A stretch of DNA of 64,000 nt from Glycomyces algeriensis (GTDB taxonomy: Bacteria; Actinomycetota; Actinomycetes; Mycobacteriales; Micromonosporaceae), in assembly GCF_027622855.1 (NCBI RefSeq), contig NZ_JAPZVR010000005.1, forward strand, positions 1-64,000. The letters run 5' to 3'. The notes below the pieces were generated by a model. That model saw only the letters and a program-made list of their open reading frames with translations. It was not told the DNA's origin and made no database searches. Below are positions 57,371 through 64,000 of the stretch, piece after piece. The translations under genes and the position numbers were made by a program. Every line of letters starts with the position of its first letter. Position 1 is the stretch's first letter.

Positions 57371-58719
57371 CCCTCACCACCACGGCGCAGGCGATCCTCG
57401 GCGCCGCCGCCATCCTCGCGCTCGGCGGTATAGCGCTCGCCTGGGTCGGCCTCGCCCGCAAAGCCACCGGCGTCCTCATCGCCGGCACCTCCCTGCTCTT
57501 CGCCGGCGGCGCGACCGTCCTCGCGTGGGCCATCGTCGAAGGCGCCGGCGCGGAGGCGTTCGCCGTCGGCCTCGCCGCCGCGATCCTGCCCGCCCCCGTC
57601 CTCGTCGGCACGTTCCTGTGGCTCGGCCGCTACCGGCGCCGCCCCTGGCTCGTGCTCGCCTTCTGCTTCGGCTGGGGCGCGTGCGTCGCGACCGCGATCT
57701 CCCTCATCGTCAACACCGGCGCCTCGATCCTCCTGGACAAGAACGACCTCGACCCGAACCTCGCGGCCGTCTTCTCCGCCCCCGTGATCGAGGAGATCAC
57801 GAAGCTCCTCGGCCCCCTCCTCGTCTACTGGGTCGCCCGCCGCCACCTCACCGGCACCCTCGACGCCATCGTCTACTGCGGACTCGCCGGGGCCGGGTTC
57901 GCCGTCGCCGAGAACGTCCTCTACGCCTCCGGCGCGTACCTGAACGGCGCCGAGAACCTCGACGCCGCCGCCGGGATCGCCCAGGTCACCATCCTCGTCG
58001 CCGTGCGCGGGCTCGCCACCATGTTCGCCCACCCGCTCATGACCGGGCTCTCCGCGATCGGCCTCGGCAAGGCCGCCCGCAAGCCCGGACGCAAGGGCCT
58101 CCAGACCGTCTGGATCATCGGGATGCTGCTGTGCGGCATGGGGCTCCACGCCCTGTGGAACGGCTCCTCCGTGCTCGGCGTCAACCTCGACATGCCCGCG
58201 CTGTGGTTCGCGCTCTACCCCGCGTTCCTCGCGCCCCTGTTCTTCACCATGGTCGGCGCGGCCCTGTGGCTGCGCGCCGCCGACGCCCGCCGCAGCCAGG
58301 CCGCGCTCGCCCCCATGGTGGCCGCCGGGCAGGTCTCGCCGCCTGAGCTGGCGTCCCTCGCGACGTTCTCGCGCCGCGCCGCCGCCCGCGCCTGGGCCTA
58401 CCGCCACGCCGGGAAGCCCGGCGAGGCGGCCATGAGGGACTTCCAAAGGGCCGCCTCCGATCTCGCCGAGCAGTACGACCTGGCGTCCATCGGGCGGCCC
58501 TGGGACGACCGGCGCATCGAGCACGCCGTCCACCGCATGAACGCCGCCCGCACCGTCTACGCCCGGGCCGACCGGTACATGCCCCCCGCCCTCTGGGACG
58601 GCCGGCAGTACCACATCACGTTCCCCGACGGCCAGATGCGGGCCGTCGAAGCACCGCCGCAGCCGGTGATGCCACTACCGGTGGCGCCCCCGCCTGCGTA
58701 CCCTGTCACGTATGCATGA
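57367..58719 (+). CDS. PrsW-family membrane glutamic protease
   Basis: A 450-residue integral membrane protein with about eight transmembrane helices in residues 5-310 and a cytoplasmic tail. The PrsW/CAAX-protease-like motifs are present: SAPVIEEITKLLG (Glu pair), GAGFAVAENVLYASG, MFAHPLMTG and GMGLHALWNGS. In Bacillus, PrsW performs the first cut of anti-sigma factor RsiW. Overlap with the STAS gene links it to sigma-factor control here; its substrate is unknown. Confidence 0.9.
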   Translation: MTLTTTAQAILGAAAILALGGIALAWVGLARKATGVLIAGTSLLFAGGATVLAWAIVEGAGAEAFAVGLAAAILPAPVLVGTFLWLGRYRRRPWLVLAFCFGWGACVATAISLIVNTGASILLDKNDLDPNLAAVFSAPVIEEITKLLGPLLVYWVARRHLTGTLDAIVYCGLAGAGFAVAENVLYASGAYLNGAENLDAAAGIAQVTILVAVRGLATMFAHPLMTGLSAIGLGKAARKPGRKGLQTVWIIGMLLCGMGLHALWNGSSVLGVNLDMPALWFALYPAFLAPLFFTMVGAALWLRAADARRSQAALAPMVAAGQVSPPELASLATFSRRAAARAWAYRHAGKPGEAAMRDFQRAASDLAEQYDLASIGRPWDDRRIEHAVHRMNAARTVYARADRYMPPALWDGRQYHITFPDGQMRAVEAPPQPVMPLPVAPPPAYPVTYA

Positions 58720-59170
58720 GGGACCCATCGGGCCCACCTCCTGGGCCGGCCCCGAGGTGCACCCGCCGCGCTCCGGCAGGCCCCGCTGGCGGGAGCCCCA
58801 TCCAGTCCGCGTCGGCCCCGTAGCGGCCGGCTCGGCACTGTCCGGACTGTGGGTGCTCCTGTGGCTCTTGGCGTATGCCAGAAGCACTGGGGAGTCCCTG
58901 CCCACGGGGGCGGGCTTCGCCTGGGTGACTTTGGCCGCGAGTACGATCGGAGCGGTCGTCGCAGCGCTGCTGGCGCGCTACGGTGACCGCGGGGCCGCGG
59001 TCGGCGTAGCGGCGGTCGCAGGGACGGCCGCTGGCGTCACGGGGCTCTCATGCGAGCTGTATCTTTTGCTGACCGGCGACTGGATCCTGTGGTTACATCA
59101 ACCGCAGGTCGCCACATCCTTCAGTAGGTCGTATCGAACGGCTGCCCAATCGGGCCGCAGGTTCCATTGA
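58712..59170 (+). CDS. hypothetical membrane protein
   Basis: A 152-residue protein with a basic, Pro-rich N-terminus (about 1-35) and three or four hydrophobic segments (about 38-58, 66-88, 93-125). It overlaps the PrsW gene end by 8 nt. Third-position GC is lower than in neighbours toward the 3' end (FSRSYRTAAQSGRRFH), so the true C-terminus is less certain. I recognise no family. Confidence 0.6.
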   Translation: MHEGPIGPTSWAGPEVHPPRSGRPRWREPHPVRVGPVAAGSALSGLWVLLWLLAYARSTGESLPTGAGFAWVTLAASTIGAVVAALLARYGDRGAAVGVAAVAGTAAGVTGLSCELYLLLTGDWILWLHQPQVATSFSRSYRTAAQSGRRFH

Positions 59171-59191
59171 ATGAGAAGACGGGGACGGATC

Positions 59192-59698
59192 GTGTCGTAT
59201 TTCGCTGTGGCTGTGGGCCGCGAGGGCGACGAGTGGGAGGCCTCCGAGGTCGACCTCGACGCTGTTGCCGACGTCGAGGACGCGGCTGAGGCCATGCGTG
59301 AGGCTTTTCCTGACGCCGACCTGACACTGCTGTTCGTCGATGCCGACGACGAGTACCTGACGGTGATGCGCCTCGACAACGGGGACGACCTGCGCACCTT
59401 CGGCTCTGACGCCGAATACGCGTCGCAGTCGCGTCTGGGCGAGGCGCTCCTGGGCGACCTCGAGCCCGAGGGCACCGAGGAGATCGACACCGAGGACGAG
59501 GAGTCGATCTCGGCCCGCCCGACCGAGCTCGACGCCGAGCCCGTCGGCGAGGCGGACGTGCTGAGCGACCTGGGCGTGCCCGGTTCGACCCTGCTCGCCC
59601 TGTGCGCCAAGGAGGGCATGCTGCCCACCGACGTCGTCGCCGAGGTCGCCAAGACCATCGGCTTCACCGAGGCCCTGGAAGACGCCATCGGCTCTTAG
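59192..59698 (+). CDS. tRNA adenosine deaminase-associated protein
   Basis: A 168-residue protein of the actinobacterial family always encoded just before tadA. The family start SYFAVAVGREGDEWEA and the C-terminal GVPGSTLLALCAKEG, then LPTDVVAEVAKTIGF are present; the centre is very acidic. I chose GTG 59192 to match the usual start (VSYFAVAV); ATG 59171 in the same frame is possible. Its molecular role is not established. It ends 11 bp before tadA. Confidence 0.85.
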   Translation: MSYFAVAVGREGDEWEASEVDLDAVADVEDAAEAMREAFPDADLTLLFVDADDEYLTVMRLDNGDDLRTFGSDAEYASQSRLGEALLGDLEPEGTEEIDTEDEESISARPTELDAEPVGEADVLSDLGVPGSTLLALCAKEGMLPTDVVAEVAKTIGFTEALEDAIGS

Positions 59699-59709
59699 CT
59701 CCGATCCCT

Positions 59710-60270
59710 GTGCAGTCCCGCCGCGAGGTCCACGAGCACTGGATGCGCCGCGCCCTTGAAACCGCGCGCACCGGAGGCCTCCCGGCGGAAACCGAGCCCC
59801 GGCCGGGCGTCCCGGCACACCCGGCCGACACTCCGCTCGCCGAGCACCCCGACGTCCTGGCGCCGCACCGCCAGGACCTGCCCGTGGGGGCCGTCGTGAT
59901 CGGCCCGGACGGGAGCGAACTCGCCGCGGCCGCCAATGCCCGTGAGGCCCTAGGCGACCCGACCGCGCACGCCGAGGTGCTCGCGCTGCGCGCGGCGGCG
60001 GCCGTCCACGGGGACGGGTGGCGGCTCGAGGGCTGCACCCTCGTGGTCACCTTGGAGCCGTGCACGATGTGCGCCGGCGCGGCGGTGCTCGCCCGTGTGG
60101 GTGAAATCGTGTTCGGCGCTTGGGAACCGAAGACGGGCGCGGTCGGCTCCCTCTGGGACGTCGTGCGCGACCCCCGCCTCAACCACAACCCCGACGTCTA
60201 CGGCGGCATCCTCGAAGCCGAATCCGCAGCCCTCCTGAGAGGGCACTTCGGGCGAAGCCCGAACAGGTAG
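59710..60270 (+). CDS. tadA: tRNA adenosine(34) deaminase with N-terminal insertion
   Basis: A 186-residue zinc deaminase that converts A34 to inosine in tRNA-Arg(ACG). Zinc and catalytic motifs: DPTAHAEVLALRAAA (H-A-E) and LEPCTMCAGAAVLARV (P-C-x-x-C). Between the first helix (HWMRRALETARTGG) and the first strand (DLPVGAVVIGPDG) lies an extra segment of about 30 Pro/Ala/His-rich residues absent from typical TadA. The GTG at 59710 is the likely start; ATG 59743 is possible. The last codons SPNR plus stop are repeated three times downstream. Confidence 0.92.
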   Translation: MQSRREVHEHWMRRALETARTGGLPAETEPRPGVPAHPADTPLAEHPDVLAPHRQDLPVGAVVIGPDGSELAAAANAREALGDPTAHAEVLALRAAAAVHGDGWRLEGCTLVVTLEPCTMCAGAAVLARVGEIVFGAWEPKTGAVGSLWDVVRDPRLNHNPDVYGGILEAESAALLRGHFGRSPNR

Positions 60271-60323
60271 GGGAGCGGGCGGAGCCCGAACCGGTAGCGA
60301 AGCAGGCGAGTCCGAACCGCTAG
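60250..60323 (+). repeat. 27-bp tandem repeats across the tadA stop codon
   Basis: Units at 60250, 60277 and 60304, each ending with a variant of AGCCCGAACCGGTAG. Units 1 and 2 carry TAG in the same frame; unit 3 has lost one base. Spacer GGGAGC or CGAAGC completes the 27-bp period. Confidence 0.88.
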
Positions 60324-60370
60324 TGCGGCACTGACGGTGCAATCCCGGCGCTAGCCTTCAAATCGGACAC

Positions 60371-60410
60371 CTTGGGACCCCCGATTCAATTCTCGCGCGG
60401 GGGTGCGACA
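60371..60410 (-). repeat. palindromic repeat family member between tadA and etfD
   Basis: Shares CCCCCGATTCAA and GGGGTGCGACA with the other copies. The motif CCTTCAAATCGGACA before it recurs at 60442 as a second partial copy. Confidence 0.6.
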
Positions 60411-60464
60411 TCGCCCCGCGACGCGGGCGTTTCTCGGCCCCGGCCTTCAAATCGGACAAGCGAA

Positions 60465-60529
60465 AGACCCCCGGCCTGGCGACGCTTGCGAGCCGTAGAT
60501 TCGCAAGGCCAAGGATGGCACGGGGGTCT
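60465..60529 (-). terminator. nested hairpin terminator of etfD
   Basis: Outer arms AGACCCCCG (60465-60473) and CGGGGGTCT (60521-60529) enclose CTTGCGA/TCGCAAG. On the minus strand the structure is followed by TTTCG. The inner block GACGCTTGCGAGCCGT is related to the 124-bp repeats at 44930. Confidence 0.65.
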
Positions 60530-60553
60530 CACACTCTTCCGGCTCTCTCGGCG

Positions 60554-62704
60554 CTAGTCCGCCGCCACCGCCTTCTCCTGCCGCTTCTCCTGGGTCCTCG
60601 CGAGCAGCTGGGCGATGTCGATGACCTCGACGTCCTCGTGGCCCGCGTCGGCGACGCCGTCGCGCAGCATCGTGGAGCAGAACGGGCAGCCGACGGCCAC
60701 CGTCTTGGCGCCGGTGGCGACCGCTTCGTCGGCCCGTTCCCGGTTGACGCGCTTGCCGAGCGGCTCCTCGAGCCACATCCTCGCGCCGCCGGCGCCGCAG
60801 CAGAACGAGCGCTCCTCGGTGCGCGGCATCTCGGTGACCTCCGCGAAGGACCCGAGCAGTTCCCTTGGCGGCGTGAAGATCCGGTTGTGCCGTCCCAGGT
60901 AGCAGGGGTCGTGGTACGTCAACTTGCCCTCGTGCTCCTCCACCGGCGTGATCTTCCCGGCGTTCACGAGGTCGTTGAGCAGCTCGGTGTGGTGCACGAC
61001 CTCGTACTTGCCGCCGATGTCCTCGTACTCGTTGCCGATGGTGTTGAGGCAGTGCGGGCAGGTCGCGACGATCTTGACCGCGCCGACCTCGTTCAGCGTC
61101 TCGACGTTCTGCTCGGCGAGCATCTGGTACATGAACTCGTGCCCGATGCGCCGCGCCGAGTCGCCCGTGCACGTCTCGGCCTCGCCGAGGACCGCGAACT
61201 TCACGCCCGCGTCGTGCAGGAGCGTCGCCACCGCGCGGGAGGTCTTCTGCGCCTTGGGGTCGTACGCGCCGGCGCAGCCGACCCAGTACAGGTACTCGAA
61301 GTCGCCGCCGGCCTCGGCGATCGGCACCTCGAAGTCGAGCGGCTCGGCCCACTTGAGGCGGTGGGCCGGGTTCTCGCCCCACGGGTTGCCCTTGTTCTCG
61401 AGGTTGCGCAGCATCGTCTGCGCCTCCTCGGGGAAGTCCGACTCCATCATGACCATGTTGCGGCGCAGGTCGAGGATGGTGTCGACGTGCTCGATGTCGA
61501 CCGGGCACTGCTCGACGCACGCGCCGCAGGTGGTGCAGGACCACAGCACGTCAGGGTCGATCACGTTGCCGATGATGTTGATCTTCTCGTGCGGGTCGAC
61601 GGCTTCGCCCCCGCGCTCCTTCGCGATCGCCGCGGCCTTGAGGTACGGCGCCTGCTCGTACAGGTGGTCGCGGAGGTCGGTGATGAGCTTCTTCGGCGAG
61701 AGCGGCTTCCCGGTGTTCCATGCGGGGCACTGCGACTGGCAGCGCCCGCACTCGGTGCACGTGGAGAAGTCGAGGAGGCCCTTCCAGGAGAAGTCGCCGA
61801 TGGTCGCGACGCCGAACGGCTGCGTCTCGGGGTCGGCGGTCTCGAAGTCGGCGGGCTCGCCGTCGATGAGCATGGGCTTGGCGGCGCCGAGCGAGACCGC
61901 GCCGTCGGCGTTGCGCTTGAAGTAGATGTTGAAGAACGCGGTGACCCGGTGCCAGCCGATGCCCATGGACGGGATGAGCGCGAGCATGAGGAAGAACGTC
62001 CAGGAGACGAGGATGTCGAGGCCCGCGGTGAGGGTGATGGCGTTGAGCAGCGCATCGTGGGACGCGTCGCTCAGGCCGCCCGCAAAGAGAGAAGAGACCG
62101 GCGAGGACCACTCCGGGACCTTGTCGAGCGCCACTTGGAAGGTGCGGACCGCCATGTGCGAGAGGACGATCGTGAAGATCGTCGCCTCGATGTAGAAGGC
62201 CATCCACTGGCGCGATCCTTCGAACCTGGACGAGGAGCGCCGCTGCCCGGCGTCCGAGGCGGTGCCCTGCGGCGGCACCCGGTTCGCGCGGGGCTGCCTG
62301 ACCAGGCGGACGACGAAGAGCGCGAAGATGGCCAGTCCCGTGAGGACGGTGAGGACCTCCGCGAACAGGAGCCACGGCCCCCAGTGCCCGACGATCGGCA
62401 GGCCCCACTCGGGGTTGAGTACCTCGAAGTACGACTGCGCCAGGGCCGGGGCCAGCAGGAAGAACCCGAAGAACACGGCCCAGTGCGCGAGGCCCACCCC
62501 CGTCCACTGGAGCATCCTGGTGTGCCCCAGGGTCTCCCGCAGCATGGTCTTCACCCGCGTCCCGCGGGCGCCCTTGCGGGTCTTGTCGGGCGCGCCGAGC
62601 CTTATGAGCTCGAGCATCCCCAGTCCGGCCCGGACGAACAGCCCGATGGCGACCGCGGTGTACGCGAACGCGATCGTGGCCGTGACGATTTGGACGACTC
62701 CCAT
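60554..62704 (-). CDS. etfD: iron-sulfur membrane oxidoreductase, EtfD-like
   Basis: A 716-residue membrane protein that passes electrons from reduced ETF to the quinone pool in fatty-acid beta-oxidation, as mycobacterial EtfD (Rv0338c) does. The N-terminal half has five or six helices (about 5-30, 65-90, 100-125, 165-190, 215-245). Two 4Fe-4S motifs follow, CTECGRCQSQCP and CTTCGACVEQCP, then two CCG domains with WVGCAGAYDPKAQ, CPHCLNTIGNEY, HDPCYLGRHN and FCCGAGGARMW. ATG 62704 has GAGAGG upstream; the frame extends to 63130 through the promoter. The upstream element matches that of the FadE5-like gene. Confidence 0.92.
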   Translation of the reverse strand: MGVVQIVTATIAFAYTAVAIGLFVRAGLGMLELIRLGAPDKTRKGARGTRVKTMLRETLGHTRMLQWTGVGLAHWAVFFGFFLLAPALAQSYFEVLNPEWGLPIVGHWGPWLLFAEVLTVLTGLAIFALFVVRLVRQPRANRVPPQGTASDAGQRRSSSRFEGSRQWMAFYIEATIFTIVLSHMAVRTFQVALDKVPEWSSPVSSLFAGGLSDASHDALLNAITLTAGLDILVSWTFFLMLALIPSMGIGWHRVTAFFNIYFKRNADGAVSLGAAKPMLIDGEPADFETADPETQPFGVATIGDFSWKGLLDFSTCTECGRCQSQCPAWNTGKPLSPKKLITDLRDHLYEQAPYLKAAAIAKERGGEAVDPHEKINIIGNVIDPDVLWSCTTCGACVEQCPVDIEHVDTILDLRRNMVMMESDFPEEAQTMLRNLENKGNPWGENPAHRLKWAEPLDFEVPIAEAGGDFEYLYWVGCAGAYDPKAQKTSRAVATLLHDAGVKFAVLGEAETCTGDSARRIGHEFMYQMLAEQNVETLNEVGAVKIVATCPHCLNTIGNEYEDIGGKYEVVHHTELLNDLVNAGKITPVEEHEGKLTYHDPCYLGRHNRIFTPPRELLGSFAEVTEMPRTEERSFCCGAGGARMWLEEPLGKRVNRERADEAVATGAKTVAVGCPFCSTMLRDGVADAGHEDVEVIDIAQLLARTQEKRQEKAVAAD

Positions 62705-62758
62705 GGCGACCTCTCGACGTGCTGTCTTCACGACAGTGCGGTGTTCCCGATCACGATA

Positions 62759-62776
62759 CATGTTACTGGTCAGTAG
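62759..62776 (-). promoter_or_regulatory. candidate operator of etfD
   Basis: On the minus strand CTACTGACCAGTAACATG, 55 bp before the start. The core is an inverted repeat TACTG-AC-CAGTA. 15 of 18 positions match the element before the FadE5-like gene at 2466-2483. Confidence 0.65.
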
Positions 62777-62957
62777 CCATCTGGTTGCACCGGCCCCGTC
62801 GCCTCGGGCAGTCCGAAAGCGGAACGATCCCGCCTCGGATTCCGGTGACTTCCAGGTGAACTCCCTGCAACCGGTATCTCGCAGTGCGCGTGTAAACAGC
62901 ACTGGATCTTTCCGGTTCCATAACCCCAGCTCAACGGCTAACTGAACAAGGAGCCCC

Positions 62958-64000
62958 ATGTCCCCTGATTCCCCCAGGGCCCGCCGGGCAGGCTTGCGCC
63001 TGCTCGCCGCAGCAGCGGCGGGATGCACCGCGGCGGGCGCATTCGCGGTCCCCGCGGCCGCGGTCGACATCCCCGGCATCGAAGGCGACCCGGTCGCCAG
63101 CGTCCAGCTCGCGCCCGACCTCGACGGCACCGAGATGGTCTCGAGCTCGATGACCGTCGACTACACCCCGGCCGTCTCCGGCGACACCGCGACGCACGCG
63201 GTGGTCACCGAACTCGTGTTCGACGACCCTTACGGCGTCCTCGACATCACCACCGCCGACCCGGCCTGCGACGTCTCCACCCCTGCGTCGATCACCTGCA
63301 CCGCCGACTCCGGGTCGCACACGGAGTTCCTGTTCAACGCCCTCCCCGCGTTGAGTGCGGAAGACGGCACCATCGGCTACACCTTCAAGGCCACCGTCGA
63401 CGGCACTGAGGTCAAGAACGCCACCGGTGACTACGCGGTCGTCGCCGACTACGACGTCCATCACCCGTACGCGCACGGCGACGTTGTGCGCACCGACGTC
63501 ACCAGCGGGGCGAGCAGTACTTTCGTCACGGTGAACCCGGTGATCTACCAGGACTTCGACCTGGCCCCCACTGCCGCGGCGGCAGTCGTCACGTTCACCC
63601 ACCCGACGACGCCTGTGAACGGGATAGACACCACTGACCTGATTACGTCGAGCACCCACTACGGGAACTGCAGGGCTGCTTACGAAGGCTCCGGCACTGC
63701 GCGAGTGCGCGTCGGCGTCTCCTGCGTCATCACCGACCTCCCGGACGCCAAGGGCCAGTACCTGACCCTCACCAAGAACCTCAACTACTTCATGGATCAA
63801 GAACTGGTGGGTCCCCTGGAGCTGTGCGGGTGCACCTACAGCATCGAGACGATCGACGCTGCCACGCTCGCCTCGGAATACGACAACCTTTCATGGGTCT
63901 CGCCCACCGCATCGAAGATCGGGCTGACCACGACCACCGCTGGTTGGGAAGGCGCCGAGGACTCGATCGAGTACTACTCCGGCGACGTCTCCCTCACCAC
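62958..64000 (+). CDS. secreted protein, unknown function (3' end outside window)
   Basis: The first 347 codons of a longer gene, open to the window edge. AAGGAG precedes ATG 62958. An Arg-containing signal region (SPRARRAGLRLLAAAAAG, then an Ala-rich core ending near residue 35) is followed by a beta-rich, Thr/Asp-rich exported part with several Cys (DPACDVSTPASITCTADSGS, LELCGCTYSIETID). The pattern suggests immunoglobulin-like or DUF11-type surface repeats, but no anchor is visible yet. No family assigned. Confidence 0.8.
   Translation, partial: MSPDSPRARRAGLRLLAAAAAGCTAAGAFAVPAAAVDIPGIEGDPVASVQLAPDLDGTEMVSSSMTVDYTPAVSGDTATHAVVTELVFDDPYGVLDITTADPACDVSTPASITCTADSGSHTEFLFNALPALSAEDGTIGYTFKATVDGTEVKNATGDYAVVADYDVHHPYAHGDVVRTDVTSGASSTFVTVNPVIYQDFDLAPTAAAAVVTFTHPTTPVNGIDTTDLITSSTHYGNCRAAYEGSGTARVRVGVSCVITDLPDAKGQYLTLTKNLNYFMDQELVGPLELCGCTYSIETIDAATLASEYDNLSWVSPTASKIGLTTTTAGWEGAEDSIEYYSGDVSLT

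Noticed and set aside
62705-63130. N-terminal extension of EtfD to 63130
   Set aside because: The added stretch crosses the promoter and shared operator and overlaps the divergent secreted-protein gene; ATG 62704 has a ribosome binding site and begins the first membrane helix.

Overview
The window is about 64 kb of very GC-rich DNA whose real genes have almost only G or C at third codon positions. Together with SepH, DUF2530/DUF3027, an AfsR/SARP regulator, an IdeR-type iron box, futalosine-pathway menaquinone genes and the FadE5/EtfD beta-oxidation pair, this points to an actinomycete chromosome. My guess is the Glycomycetaceae or a near relative, but that is inference. I see no rRNA, tRNA, prophage or CRISPR. 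One insertion sequence is present.

Layout. 1-4.4 kb: an acetyltransferase, a membrane-anchored SpoIIE-type phosphatase, two tiny Arg-rich ORFs and a FadE5-like acyl-CoA dehydrogenase. 4.6-8.4 kb: two divergent operons of WXG-like, Gly-rich proteins that look like type VII secretion substrates, without any secretion machinery. 8.4-15.4 kb: a secreted TAP-type peptidase, two Nudix hydrolases, small enzymes, an iron-regulated siderophore-binding lipoprotein and a DUF2975/HTH pair. 15.4-22.6 kb: two coupled genes of unknown function, a large AfsR-type regulator and membrane proteins. 22.6-29.6 kb: YidD, LarE flanked by a 61-bp inverted repeat, a cold-shock protein, mqnB-mqnD, DUF3027, DUF2530 and sepH. 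29.8-40.9 kb: an MFS exporter, ThpR, a PQQ-propeller membrane protein, then wall-related genes (glmS, two tandem PBP4-type carboxypeptidases, a polysaccharide deacetylase). 41-47 kb: DUF418/TetR, acpS-nnr, cysteine dioxygenase and an NlpC/P60 endopeptidase with an IS5-family element inserted exactly at its stop codon. 48-58.7 kb: a phospho-signalling block (ATPase-GAF-SpoIIE protein, LPXTG protein, giant HAMP-repeat hybrid kinase plus response regulator, STAS protein plus PrsW). 58.7-64 kb: the TadA module, EtfD and a truncated secreted protein.

Three patterns cut across the annotation. First, at least fifteen start codons have a TANNNT hexamer 6-7 nt upstream, the layout of leaderless mRNAs; it also fixes several start sites. 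Second, at five genes the last codons and stop codon are tandemly repeated into the downstream spacer (15, about 40, 77, 24 and 27 bp units), which looks like a genome habit rather than chance. Third, a family of about 40-bp palindromic repeats sits in intergenic spacers at seven copies. In addition, an 18-bp element matching at 15 positions lies in front of both the FadE5 and EtfD genes, 60 kb apart, suggesting a beta-oxidation regulon.
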